Assembly: GCF_015477765.1 (NCBI RefSeq)
Contig: NZ_JADLQQ010000014.1
Span: 124,001-188,000, forward strand
Direction of reading: 5' to 3'
DNA from: Nocardia transvalensis
GTDB taxonomy: Bacteria; Actinomycetota; Actinomycetes; Mycobacteriales; Mycobacteriaceae
DNA: 64,000 nucleotides
A program made the position numbers and the translations under genes. Positions 1 to 7,608 of this stretch are shown one piece after another. Below the pieces are notes generated by a model. It was not told the DNA's origin. It saw nothing but the letters and a program-made list of their open reading frames with translations, and ran no database searches. The stretch's first letter is position 1, and every line of letters starts with the position of its first letter.

Positions 1-8
1 CGAGTGCC

Positions 9-779
9 TCATTCGACGGTTCCGACGACCATCTGCCCGGTGATCTGCTGCACGAACAGATCGGGAGACACCCAACCGTCGGTGTAGTAGCGCGAGCGCA
101 GGTCGGCGTCGAACTCGAACAGCACACCGTTGGCGTCGATCCCGGCCCGGTAGCCGTCGGTATCGCCGTAGTCGAGGACCGCGAGGGTGAGGCCGTCGAA
201 GCTGGCGACCTCGAGGACGGGCGGGTGCGGTGTGCCGGGTGGGCAGTACCGCATCAGTACCGTTTGGCGGACCTCGCCGGTCTCGGTGGGCCGCAGGTGG
301 TGCAAGACGATCACGTACTCCACCTCACGCCATCGCACCGACAGCCGGTAGGCGAAGACTTCCCCGCGATATCCGGGTTCGGTGAACGGGATTCGCAGCG
401 CGCAGCCGGGCGGCGGGGTTGGCCAGTCGGGGCCTGGTCGCGGTGGCAGCCCGAGCGCGAGGGTGACCACGGCGACGACAGCCGCGGCCTGGTCGGGATC
501 CGGAGGCCGGGGTGGTCCGGTGAACTCCGAGCCGGGACACAGCACCTGGCTGGTGTCGGCGTCGTAGTCGTGATGGGCGAGATCTCGTTCGCAGTCGGCG
601 CAGCCGCACATTCTCATGATCAGCGTGGCCACGGTGATCGGTAGTGCGTGCCAGTCCTCGGGGCAGTGCGGGCACGTCTCGGCGGTGCCGCGGTCGGGGC
701 CGGCGGCGAGTTGTTCGTCGACCAGGGCGTCGATTTCGTCTACAAGGCGACGATCCGGGGTGGGTTCGGGTCCGGTCAT
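9..779 (-). CDS. Hypothetical phage-element protein with Cys-rich N-terminus
   Basis: Protein of 256 residues that I do not recognise. An N-terminal Cys/His cluster (CPHC near residue 36, then CGCADC near residues 58-63) could bind zinc; the rest looks like a soluble alpha/beta domain. The frame stays open about 170 bases further upstream, but that part reads as arginine/proline-rich out-of-frame sequence. The ATG at 779 overlaps the stop of the upstream gene (ATGA), the pattern of the whole leftward operon. It is the last gene visible before the left edge, so the operon probably continues. Confidence 0.7.
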   Translation of the reverse strand: MTGPEPTPDRRLVDEIDALVDEQLAAGPDRGTAETCPHCPEDWHALPITVATLIMRMCGCADCERDLAHHDYDADTSQVLCPGSEFTGPPRPPDPDQAAAVVAVVTLALGLPPRPGPDWPTPPPGCALRIPFTEPGYRGEVFAYRLSVRWREVEYVIVLHHLRPTETGEVRQTVLMRYCPPGTPHPPVLEVASFDGLTLAVLDYGDTDGYRAGIDANGVLFEFDADLRSRYYTDGWVSPDLFVQQITGQMVVGTVE

Positions 780-1033
780 GCCTGCGCCCCCAATCCGTCG
801 ACCAGGGCGTCGAGGACGTCCTCGGGGACGCCGAGGGCCTCGAGGCGGTCCAACAGCGCGTCGATCGCTTCGTCTCTGTCCTCTCGCTGGGTCTTGACGG
901 AGCGGAGACGGCCGTTGGCGTCGATGAGGGTGGTTCGGGCCGACCACCGCCGGGGGTGTCCGCCGCGACCGAGCCGCCGTGTGACGAGGATCCGTGTGGG
1001 CGTGAAGGGTTGCGGTTTCGGCCGGGGCATCAT
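776..1033 (-). CDS. Small hypothetical protein (85 aa)
   Basis: Basic N-terminus followed by an acidic C-terminal helix (DEAIDALLDRLEALGVPEDV). No known family recognised. The start is the first of two adjacent ATGs, preceded by a strong GAGGGAGGG Shine-Dalgarno, and overlaps the upstream stop. It is translationally coupled to both neighbours in the leftward operon. The function is unknown. Confidence 0.65.
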   Translation of the reverse strand: MMPRPKPQPFTPTRILVTRRLGRGGHPRRWSARTTLIDANGRLRSVKTQREDRDEAIDALLDRLEALGVPEDVLDALVDGLGAQA

Positions 1034-1422
1034 GCCCTCCCTCGGGTGCCGGGGATGCGCAGGTCGGCCAGTTCGACCGCGCGCTGCCAAGGTTGTCCTT
1101 TGTCTTCGTGGCGTTGGACGACGTTGAGCCACAACAGGTCCTGGCCCCATGCGCCGAAGTGGGCGAACGCCATGACGGTGGTGGCGGCGCTGGTGGTGTG
1201 GGCGTCGTGTTCGGCGAGCCGATCAGGATCGGCGCCGAGGGCCAGCAGAGCGCGCCCGATCAGGCGTGAGCCTTGCCAGCGGCCGTCGTCGCCGCGCACC
1301 ACGTACCGGTTCCCGTGCGGGTGCTCGAGTGTGGTGGGGGTGACGGCGTCGGGGTCGGCGGCCGCGAGGGCACGAACCTGGGTCACCAGGTCGGCGGCGG
1401 TGATGACGGTGGTGGGTGTCAT
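1030..1422 (-). CDS. Hypothetical protein (130 aa)
   Basis: Soluble protein with a central segment HGNRYVVRGDDGRWQGSRLI and a Trp-rich C-terminal half (FGAWGQDLLWLNVV). It overlaps its neighbours by four bases at both ends (ATGA junctions), so it is a genuine member of the leftward operon. I recognise no enzymatic motif. Confidence 0.65.
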   Translation of the reverse strand: MTPTTVITAADLVTQVRALAAADPDAVTPTTLEHPHGNRYVVRGDDGRWQGSRLIGRALLALGADPDRLAEHDAHTTSAATTVMAFAHFGAWGQDLLWLNVVQRHEDKGQPWQRAVELADLRIPGTRGRA

Positions 1423-1889
1423 AGGGCACCTTTTTCGATGCGGTCGATGATCTCGGCGAGGTCGTGGAGGCTGTTGTCGGAGCCGAACAGTTCGTCGGCC
1501 TGGATATGGGTGAGGCCCAGACGTCGCCGCGCGTACTCGGCGGCCCGCAATTGCTCACCCGTGATGGAGTCATGAGCAGTGGTGAGATCGGCGCGCAGCA
1601 GCACCACCGGTTCGCTGTCGGAGGTGTTGCGGACCATCGAGCGCAGCGCCATGGTGTCGTGTGCCCACGTGATGTCCGGGGACAGCTCCACTGCCCACCC
1701 CGCGAAGCACATCGCGGTCTCGCACATCGGTTCACCGGTGTCGGTGCGGACGAGCCGATCGACATACACCTCCCGGAAAACCCCTTGGTCCCAGTACAGG
1801 CCGGGATATTCGCGCCAGTTCGGCAGATCTCGCAAAGTGGTGTGCACGCGGCGCATGAACGCGATATCGGGTTCTGGGCGCTGTCTCAT
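1419..1889 (-). CDS. Hypothetical protein (156 aa) with CFAGWA motif
   Basis: Starts MRQRPEP at 1889, overlapping the upstream stop by four bases. The central CETAMCFAGWAVELS segment resembles a motif I associate with hypothetical proteins of actinobacterial phages and plasmids; that is recall, not a search. The C-terminal third is helical with many charged residues and may carry a DNA- or protein-binding surface. The function is unknown. Confidence 0.65.
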   Translation of the reverse strand: MRQRPEPDIAFMRRVHTTLRDLPNWREYPGLYWDQGVFREVYVDRLVRTDTGEPMCETAMCFAGWAVELSPDITWAHDTMALRSMVRNTSDSEPVVLLRADLTTAHDSITGEQLRAAEYARRRLGLTHIQADELFGSDNSLHDLAEIIDRIEKGAL

Positions 1890-2188
1890 GATCGGACTCC
1901 GTGGCGGGCTGCTGGTGCGACGCCGATCAGCCGCCCGGCGACCAGCAGGCGCAGCCGTTGTCCCGGTAGCCATGTCGCATGGCAGCACGGGCAATACCCG
2001 GTCTCGCGTTCGGTTCCGTCGAATGTCGTGATTCCCGGTTCGAGGGCTTGACCAGGGCAGGCGGGGCAGCGGTGACCCGACATCAGCCGCGTCAGGCTGG
2101 TGACCAGCCGCGAGGCCATCGACCGCTCGGAATCCTCCGCCTGGTGCGCGGAAGCGTCCGGGCAATACATTTCCAAGACGATTTTCAT
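1886..2188 (-). CDS. Small zinc-ribbon protein (100 aa)
   Basis: Two CxxC knuckles, CPAC near residue 39 and CPCC near residue 65, are spaced as in a zinc ribbon, followed by a basic C-terminus. The start at MKIVLEMYC is fixed by the block ATCCACAGGAGA (positions 2193-2204), which sits just upstream and is shared with two other starts in this element. This is the first gene after a promoter and a hairpin RNA element at its 5' end. Confidence 0.7.
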   Translation of the reverse strand: MKIVLEMYCPDASAHQAEDSERSMASRLVTSLTRLMSGHRCPACPGQALEPGITTFDGTERETGYCPCCHATWLPGQRLRLLVAGRLIGVAPAARHGVRS

Positions 2189-2192
2189 CGTT

Positions 2193-2257
2193 TCTCCTGT
2201 GGATGCGGTATTCAATTTGATAGGAGATTTCGGTGGGTGCTAGCCACAGATGAAATC
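2193..2257 (-). promoter_or_regulatory. CTAGCAC-loop hairpin plus conserved SD, copy A
   Basis: On the minus strand a hairpin spans 2257-2226: GATTTC, 4-nt bulge, GTGG, loop CTAGCAC, CCAC, 1-nt bulge, GAAATC. It is followed after 21 nt by ATCCACAGGAGA (2204-2193), the ribosome binding site of the zinc-ribbon gene starting at 2188. The loop and SD block recur at 7098-7144 and 8092-8135 with different, still complementary, stems. This is a candidate cis-regulatory RNA. Confidence 0.65.
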
Positions 2258-2268
2258 CCCTACCTCAT

Positions 2269-2298
2269 ATATTAATTCATTCAGCTCTCTGCTATCAA
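2269..2298 (-). promoter_or_regulatory. Putative leftward promoter
   Basis: The minus strand carries TTGATA (2298-2293), an 18-bp spacer and TAATAT (2274-2269). A transcript starting about 7 bases downstream would begin almost at the base of hairpin copy A. The surrounding 2,190-2,345 interval is AT-rich compared with flanking genes. Confidence 0.5.
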
Positions 2299-2345
2299 TG
2301 ATTCAGTTCGATTGGCAATGAACATGTTTCGACGGAACCGTTTTG

Positions 2346-3692
2346 TCAGCCGTTGAATATTCCTCTGCTGCGGCACAATCGGAAATAGTTGTCGGCGGGT
2401 GTCCAGGGCAGTCCGGTGGTGGAGTGGTGCAGTTCGTGGGGGAACAGGCGTTCGTCGCGGGCGTAGCGCCACTGCCGCAGGTTCACCGCCGTCGGGTGGT
2501 CTTCGTCCTCGTGGCCGCGGGCCGGGACGATGCCGTAGCCGAACTCCGGCCAGCGCAGCTGGAGCGAGGAGCCGATCGGGCGGACCGAGCGGGCGCGGCC
2601 GTCGGCGGCGTGCGGGATGTGCCCTTCGAGGATGAGCACGAACCGGTACTTCACGCGCAGCCGATCCAGGATGCGGACCAGTTCTCGTGCGCCGTCGGCG
2701 ACTTCGATGTCGAGGGCGCTGAGCCGGTACAGCGGTCCGGCGACGACGAGGGCGGGTCGGTGTGCGGCGATGGCGGCCTCGATACGGCGCAGCTCGCGCG
2801 GATCCTCCAGCCGTACGCCGTCGGGGCGGGCCTCGATGCGCAGCTCGTCCCGCCAATCCGGGCGCGGATGGTTCTGCTGATCGCACACAGCGTCGACGCG
2901 GGCGACGAGGTTGCGGTAGCGGCGGCGCAACTGGCCCGGCAGGTTCTCCGCATCCAGCACCAGCACCCGATGCGACGTCGCCTCCGGCGCACCCGCGCCG
3001 GTGATCGGCGCGGCGAGGAACGGGTGCAAACCAGCGGTGACCGCGCACGCGATCTGCGCCAGCAGGGTCGATTTTCCGAGTCCTTCGATGCCGGTGAGGA
3101 TCATGCGGTCGCCGTACTCGAACAGCTGCGGGATCAGCCAATCGTAAGAATCCGTGCCGGACAGCAATTCGGCAACCGACGGCGGCAGCGCCTCGGCACC
3201 GGCCGCCACGAGGTCGGTGAAATCCAGGTCCAGGCTCGCGCGCGCGTGAGCGACGACTTCGCCGGTTAACTCGAGGTCCCCGGTCATGTGGAGGGTGTGC
3301 AGTTTCTGGATCATGCGGGTGGCCTCGGAGACGGCGGTCCGTGCGTGCCACAGGGTGATGATGCGGTCGGCGAAGTACGGCACCGACCCCGGTACGCCCT
3401 TGCCGAGCATGCGCAAGGTGACCGACCGGATGGTGGTGCGTTCTGCGCCGAGATCGCCTCCATGGCTGGCTTTTTCGATGATCACGACCGGGTCGGCGGG
3501 CTGACCGGCACGCAGCACCTCGAGCATGGCGGCGTGGATCTGCTGGTGCGCCGGGCGGTAGAACGCCTGGGTGGGGATGTCGGCCACCATGCGGGCGACC
3601 TCGGTGTTGTCCTCGGCGTACAGGGCCGCGCCGAGGACCTGCTGCTCGGCCTCGACGTCACAGAGTTCTGGCAGATCCCAGTCGCGGCTCAC
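2346..3692 (-). CDS. DnaB-like replicative helicase/ATPase
   Basis: Protein of 448 residues. The N-terminal about 130 residues match the DnaB N-terminal layout (EQQVLGAALY, then FYRPAHQQIHAAML). After a linker comes a RecA-like ATPase with Walker A GIEGLGKST near residue 200 and Walker B-like LVVAGPLYRL. This architecture suggests a phage or plasmid helicase acting with the adjacent replication protein. The start is the GTG at 3692, which overlaps the upstream stop (GTGA); upstream codons are out-of-frame sequence. The call is by motif, and the exact subfamily is uncertain. Confidence 0.75.
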   Translation of the reverse strand: MSRDWDLPELCDVEAEQQVLGAALYAEDNTEVARMVADIPTQAFYRPAHQQIHAAMLEVLRAGQPADPVVIIEKASHGGDLGAERTTIRSVTLRMLGKGVPGSVPYFADRIITLWHARTAVSEATRMIQKLHTLHMTGDLELTGEVVAHARASLDLDFTDLVAAGAEALPPSVAELLSGTDSYDWLIPQLFEYGDRMILTGIEGLGKSTLLAQIACAVTAGLHPFLAAPITGAGAPEATSHRVLVLDAENLPGQLRRRYRNLVARVDAVCDQQNHPRPDWRDELRIEARPDGVRLEDPRELRRIEAAIAAHRPALVVAGPLYRLSALDIEVADGARELVRILDRLRVKYRFVLILEGHIPHAADGRARSVRPIGSSLQLRWPEFGYGIVPARGHEDEDHPTAVNLRQWRYARDERLFPHELHHSTTGLPWTPADNYFRLCRSRGIFNG

Positions 3693-5143
3693 GCGGCACT
3701 CTCCCGCAGGCGGGCACGCAGTTTCGACGCCGCCCACAACCCGGCATCCCGCATTCCGGCCAGCTCGGCGCGCAACACGTCCTGGTGCGTGCCCTCGCCG
3801 AGCAGGGCTTCGATCTCCGCGCGCAGGGCCTCCCGCGCCGAACTCGGGGGTGCACCGCCCTGGCGGCTGATGGCGTCGATGTGGTCGCGGGCCAGCCGGT
3901 ACGCCAGCGCGCGCACCTCCCCGGCGGTCACCGGATCCGGCGTCGGCAAGGGGGCCTGCGCGGCCGCCATGCGCCGGGCGTAGCCGCTGGTGCCGTGCGG
4001 ATCGAAAAGCCGGTCTACATCGGGGTTTTCGGCGAGGTCACCGGTGGCGAGGTACTCGGCGCGGGCGTCGATGACCGCGCTGGCGCGGTCCAGCTCGGCC
4101 TGGGCGCGAGCCCGCCGAGCAGGACCGGCGTCCGGGTCGGCCAGGACGGCAACGGCGTCGGGCACCAGCCGGGCCAGCACCCGCTGGCGCATCGCCTCGG
4201 TGGCCGGGATCTCCGGGGCGGCGGCGTTGAGCCGATCGGCGACCTCGTCACCGCCATGACGGCGACGCGGGACCAATCGCACCGGCGGAGGTGATTCCCG
4301 TTCCCGCGCGTTAGGTTCCGCAGGGTTGATACCAACTCTTACAGAGGTATTTGTTACTTGTGAATTGTGAGACGCACGCGCGTTGCTAGCCGAAACGCTA
4401 GCGACCGGCCGTCGTCGCTCGGCCTTGGCCAGCCCTCCCAATCTACCTGCTGCCTGGGCTTTTTCACTGCGCACCGTGCTCTGGTGATGGCAAAAGTCGT
4501 TCATGATGAACACACCACGAAGGCACGGCGTGTTCATCGTGCACACGCCATGCCCGCACGGTGCGTCTGTGGTGCAGGCGTGGTGATGCCAGGATCGCGC
4601 CGTGGTGAACACCTCCCGGATGCGGTGCGGCACGATCGCGCGGGCCTGCGCGGCGGTGATAATGCCGCCTGTTCGGTTGCGGGCGCAGAAGATCCACAAC
4701 TCGATCAGCTTCAGCTTCGCTACCGGTGTCATCGGCCCGGTCTTCGGGTTCTCCAGGAAGTCCAACGCGATCCGGATATAGCCACGGGCGTCGCGGCGAA
4801 CACCCGGGGTGGTGTAGAGGGTCTGGTGTGCCCCGTAGTCGTGCATCCGGTACAGCCCGTCCAAACACGGCGCCGCTGCGGTGCACACGCCGCCGCCGCA
4901 CGGTGTGTTCGCGGTGCAGTCGGTGTGGTGCCACACCTGGGCCTGGTCGAAGATCTGGCGGATGCGCAGCGGGATCATTTTGCGGGCTTGGGTGGCGAGC
5001 AGCACGCCGTCAGTCCTGTTGCGGGCGCAGAAGATCCACGCCTCGATCAGCTTCAGCTTCGCGACCGGACTCAGTGGCGCGGTCTTGGGGTTCTCGAGGA
5101 AATCGAGGGTCAGTTTGATGTAGGGGCGGGTGTCCCTGGGCAT
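3689..5143 (-). CDS. Replication-initiation-like protein with tandemly duplicated Cys-rich domain
   Basis: 484 residues from MPRDTRPYIK; the start is chosen by GGAGAA just upstream. Residues 1-106 and 115-221 are two copies of one module: TRPYIKLTLDFLENPKT / ARGYIRIALDFLENPKT, then VAKLKLIE.WIFCARNRT, ending in C-x5-C-x4-C-x5-C (C76, C82, C87, C93 and C190, C196, C201, C207). The module resembles helix-turn-helix modules of phage replication proteins, with a likely metal site. A low-complexity Ser/Asn linker (about 235-275) leads to a helical C-terminal domain. The gene lies directly upstream of the helicase and overlaps it, as expected for an initiator/loader pair; this function is inferred. 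Confidence 0.65.
   Translation of the reverse strand: MPRDTRPYIKLTLDFLENPKTAPLSPVAKLKLIEAWIFCARNRTDGVLLATQARKMIPLRIRQIFDQAQVWHHTDCTANTPCGGGVCTAAAPCLDGLYRMHDYGAHQTLYTTPGVRRDARGYIRIALDFLENPKTGPMTPVAKLKLIELWIFCARNRTGGIITAAQARAIVPHRIREVFTTARSWHHHACTTDAPCGHGVCTMNTPCLRGVFIMNDFCHHQSTVRSEKAQAAGRLGGLAKAERRRPVASVSASNARASHNSQVTNTSVRVGINPAEPNARERESPPPVRLVPRRRHGGDEVADRLNAAAPEIPATEAMRQRVLARLVPDAVAVLADPDAGPARRARAQAELDRASAVIDARAEYLATGDLAENPDVDRLFDPHGTSGYARRMAAAQAPLPTPDPVTAGEVRALAYRLARDHIDAISRQGGAPPSSAREALRAEIEALLGEGTHQDVLRAELAGMRDAGLWAASKLRARLRESAA
4325..4410 (-). other. AT-rich tract with inverted repeat inside the replication gene (possible origin)
   Basis: Within the linker-coding part of the replication gene the composition drops sharply to AT-rich (about 4,325-4,372), next to GTTGCTAGC-6 nt-GCTAGCGAC (4,383-4,406). 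Origins lying inside the initiator gene are established for lambdoid phages (gene O). Here it is only an analogy supported by composition and the repeat. Confidence 0.3.
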
Positions 5144-5187
5144 GGTTCTCCGAACGCGCGTGAACAAGAACAGGGGATGGGAAAGGG

Positions 5188-5430
5188 TCAGTCGATCGGT
5201 GTGACGGTGCGCGACTCGTGGACGCCGTCGTGCCAGCGCCGTTCGATGACGCGGGCACGGCCGGTGCCGCTTTCGACGAGGTAGCGGCACTCGTACAGCA
5301 CGCGCACGATTCGGCCGGCATCATCGCGGACGCGGTCGCGGACCGTCCACGATTGCCCGTCCCCGAACGGGTCACCCGACAGCAGCCACGCTGCCGCCGG
5401 GCGAGCACCGTTCGGATCCGGTGTACTCAC
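5188..5430 (-). CDS. Small hypothetical protein (80 aa)
   Basis: Short soluble protein rich in Arg and Asp (WTVRDRVRDDAGRIVRVLYE), predicted beta-rich. It overlaps the upstream stop by four bases and ends 44 bases before the replication gene start, so it belongs to the leftward operon. No family recognised. Confidence 0.6.
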   Translation of the reverse strand: MSTPDPNGARPAAAWLLSGDPFGDGQSWTVRDRVRDDAGRIVRVLYECRYLVESGTGRARVIERRWHDGVHESRTVTPID

Positions 5431-5825
5431 CGACTGCCCTCGACGGGCACATAGACGGTCGGGCCGTCTGTCCGGCGCGTGTTCTGGGTGCGGACGCTGC
5501 CCCGCCTGCGGGCGATGTCCACCAGCAATGCGGTGGTGCCGTCGTCGAGGGCCGAGACCTGTTCCAGGGTGAACGGCCGACCGGCGGCGATGAGCTTCTC
5601 CAAGCGGTCGGCGATCTTCTGCTCGGCCGGTAACAGGATCAGGCAGTCGTAGCGCAGAATCCGTGCCTGCAACGCGATCAGGCTGATCCCGAGGCGGCGA
5701 GCGATCGCCTCGTGCGTCATCAGCGACTCCCGCAGGAAGGTGTACTCCTCGATGAACACCCGCCGGGCGTCCTCGGCGGCCATGGCGAGCGCGCTGGGGC
5801 CGCGCTGCCTGCGCGACCGGTTCAT
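5427..5825 (-). CDS. Putative HTH protein of the leftward operon (132 aa)
   Basis: The segment THEAIARRLGISLIALQARI (near residues 40-60) has the spacing of a helix-turn-helix, after a basic N-terminus (MNRSRRQRGPS). The remainder is helical. The start at 5825 overlaps the stop of the upstream gene (ATGA). It is probably a DNA-binding accessory of replication or regulation, inferred only from the HTH. Confidence 0.55.
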   Translation of the reverse strand: MNRSRRQRGPSALAMAAEDARRVFIEEYTFLRESLMTHEAIARRLGISLIALQARILRYDCLILLPAEQKIADRLEKLIAAGRPFTLEQVSALDDGTTALLVDIARRRGSVRTQNTRRTDGPTVYVPVEGSR

Positions 5826-6061
5826 GCCGATCTCGCCTGATTGTTCAGATCCTCCAGGTAGCGCCAGTAGTCGCACTCGATCCAGCGCAGCGGACCGGAA
5901 TCACCGTTGAGGCGAAAGCCTTTGTCCGCCAGCGGGTGCGGCTTGGGCTGCGAGCGCCACTGCCGGACCAACTGCGCAGTGACCCGCAGCCGTCCCGCGA
6001 TGTCCTCGATCGCCAGGACCCCATGCTGGCACCTGATCGCCGTACACGTGTTGTCGCCCAT
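5822..6061 (-). CDS. Small MerR/excisionase-type HTH protein (79 aa)
   Basis: IEDIAGRLRVTAQLVRQWRSQ fits the first two helices of a winged helix of the AlpA/excisionase/MerR type. The protein is short and lacks an effector domain. The ATG at 6061 has GGGGTGAG upstream. It sits just downstream of the Sak4-type ATPase gene. It could be the element's recombination directionality factor, or a plain regulator. Confidence 0.6.
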   Translation of the reverse strand: MGDNTCTAIRCQHGVLAIEDIAGRLRVTAQLVRQWRSQPKPHPLADKGFRLNGDSGPLRWIECDYWRYLEDLNNQARSA

Positions 6062-6067
6062 ACGTTC

Positions 6068-7012
6068 TCACCCCCTCCCCTCACGAGCGTCGGTCTCGGC
6101 CGACGAACCATGACCGGTTTTCCGGTCGACCGCTTCCATCGCCGCCTTGATGGCGATGATCAGATCCCGCAGCGTGGTCGGCGCACCTTCGAGGTCGACC
6201 GTGGGTGCGCCGAGCATCCGATACGAGTCGATCTCCTTCCAGATCTCCCGCAGATCCTCCATCACCTCTGCATCGAGGATTCGCTGCCGGAACTGCGCGA
6301 CCGTCGGAGTCTCTTCGCCACCGTCGAGCCAGTCCGCGATCTGGGCGGCCAGCTCCGCCCCCGGTTCGGCGATCACCTGATTGGCCAAGAACGGCAACCG
6401 GGTCTTGGAGATGTGCAGGTTGTTCTTCAGATCCAGGTCGCCGACGATGTCGAACTCGTGCTCGAGCCCTTCCCTCTGCACCGGGCGGGTGCCGACCTTG
6501 CGCGGCACCGCACGGCCCTTGGAGTCTTCCTCGATGACATATTCGGTCTTGGCCCGCATGGTCACGATCAGATGCCCCGGATAGGTGAGCATCGCATCCA
6601 CCATGCGGCGTTCGTCCGGGTTGGCTTCCTTCCAGCCGGAGAACGAGTTGCTGCCGAGCTTGCGGCGGTCGACCTGTTCGAGCATCCCGTCCAAGCCCAT
6701 CCAGTAGTGCGACCAAGAGTCGATGATCATCACGGCGAAGCCGTGCCCTGCTGCAACACCGAGGATCTCGACCAGGCTCGCCGGTGAGAACCGGTCCGGC
6801 TCGAAGGTCTGCCACTCCCATCCGTTGAGGCCCTGATACTTCTTGGCGCTGCCGTGCTCGGTGTCGACCATGCCGACGACACCGCCCTCGCGCTTGGCCC
6901 ATTCCCAGGCCAGCGCGAGGGCGGTATAGGTCTTGCCCGACCCTGCGGGCCCGGACAACGCCATGCGCGCCTTGCTCTTTCGCCGGACCGCGGGCTTGAA
7001 CTCGATCGCCAT
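6068..7012 (-). CDS. Sak4-type AAA ATPase (phage recombination)
   Basis: 314 residues. Walker A GPAGSGKT at 21-28, Walker B-like VMIIDSWSHY near residue 100, and a RecA-like core typical of the AAA_24/Sak4 group, which assists single-strand annealing in phage recombination. The chosen ATG at 7012 shares one base with the stop of a short upstream frame (TGATG), implying coupled translation; GTG codons at 7021-7015 are alternatives. A C-terminal helical tail follows the ATPase core. Confidence 0.75.
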   Translation of the reverse strand: MAIEFKPAVRRKSKARMALSGPAGSGKTYTALALAWEWAKREGGVVGMVDTEHGSAKKYQGLNGWEWQTFEPDRFSPASLVEILGVAAGHGFAVMIIDSWSHYWMGLDGMLEQVDRRKLGSNSFSGWKEANPDERRMVDAMLTYPGHLIVTMRAKTEYVIEEDSKGRAVPRKVGTRPVQREGLEHEFDIVGDLDLKNNLHISKTRLPFLANQVIAEPGAELAAQIADWLDGGEETPTVAQFRQRILDAEVMEDLREIWKEIDSYRMLGAPTVDLEGAPTTLRDLIIAIKAAMEAVDRKTGHGSSAETDAREGRG

Positions 7013-7089
7013 CACCACCACCGCCGAGCTGGCGTACCGATGGGTGAACGCCCCGCCACAGTGGTGGCGGGGCTATACTCGAATCGCAT
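7012..7089 (-). CDS. Short coupled leader ORF (25 aa) carrying a strong hairpin
   Basis: The ATG at 7089 follows ATCCACAGGAGA by about 9 bases; the frame ends in TGATG, overlapping the Sak4 start. A second ATG at 7146 in the same frame would give 44 residues and has its own CCACAGGAGA. Inside the frame CCCCGCCAC-4 nt-GTGGCGGGG (7051-7072) forms a perfect 9-bp hairpin. Both facts suggest that translation of this frame controls Sak4 expression; no experimental analogue is known to me. Confidence 0.5.
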   Translation of the reverse strand: MRFEYSPATTVAGRSPIGTPARRWW

Positions 7090-7097
7090 ATTTACAT

Positions 7098-7164
7098 CTC
7101 CTGTGGATGTGCATCGACCCGGCGGGGTGCTAGCCCGTCGGGTCATTTCATGTCTCCTGTGGAC
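7098..7164 (-). promoter_or_regulatory. CTAGCAC-loop hairpin flanked by two SD blocks, copy B
   Basis: On the minus strand GACCCGACGGG (7144-7134), loop CTAGCAC, CCCGCCGGGTC (7126-7116) pairs at 10 of 11 positions. ATCCACAGGAGA (7109-7098) follows and GTCCACAGGAGA (7164-7153) precedes it. The stem is unrelated in sequence to copies A and C but keeps the loop. It lies between the HTH regulator gene and the Sak4 leader. Confidence 0.6.
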
Positions 7165-7172
7165 GTTCTCGA

Positions 7173-7421
7173 TCAACGCCTGGTCAGCGCCTCGGCTCCT
7201 TCCGGGTCGAGGATGAACACGTCGTCGGCGGGCATGCTCAATGCCGTCGTGATCCGCACCGCGAGATCGGCGCTGCACGAGGTCCGCGCTCCCGAACGCA
7301 GCAGCCCGATCATGCTTTTGCCGCATCCGGCCCGATGAGCCAGCGTCCGCACCGACATCTGCCGTGCCTGCATGACGTCCCGCAACGCGGTCCGGGATCT
7401 CAGCCGTGCCCGACGTTCCAT
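7173..7421 (-). CDS. XRE-family HTH regulator (82 aa)
   Basis: VMQARQMSVRTLAHRAGCGKSMIG is a Cro/C1-type helix-turn-helix near residues 16-38. The ATG at 7421 is chosen over a TTG at 7442 because AGGAGG lies 8 bases upstream of it. It is the first gene of the leftward operon and is divergent from the HTH gene at 7609, the layout of a phage immunity switch. It may be the Cro-like partner. Confidence 0.7.
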   Translation of the reverse strand: MERRARLRSRTALRDVMQARQMSVRTLAHRAGCGKSMIGLLRSGARTSCSADLAVRITTALSMPADDVFILDPEGAEALTRR

Positions 7422-7507
7422 CCGGATTTCCCTCCTGCTCAACTCCCCTCACCCAGACAGTAACAGCAGAACACATCACTGTCTATCGCAACAATGGCGC
7501 TTATTTG

Positions 7508-7556
7508 TGCAGCTAGATGCAAACATTGACGGGATTTTGTTGCACATCTAGGGGGT
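7508..7556. promoter_or_regulatory. Putative immunity operators
   Basis: Between the divergent regulators lie CTAGATGCAAACA (7512-7524) and, inverted, TGTTGCACATCTAG (about 7538-7551). The half-site (C)TAGATG(TG)CAA occurs in opposite orientations and would suit a dimeric HTH repressor. The rightward gene has TATAGGTATA about 20 bases before its start. Confidence 0.45.
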
Positions 7557-7608
7557 GATCTGCATCGTCGGTTCGCTCGGTATAGGTATATGCCCTACGC
7601 TTGTGGAC

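Noticed and set aside
4383..4406. Two GCTAGC words in the replication gene as CTAGCAC elements
   Set aside because: They lie within coding sequence with a different arrangement and no start nearby; treated instead as a possible origin feature.
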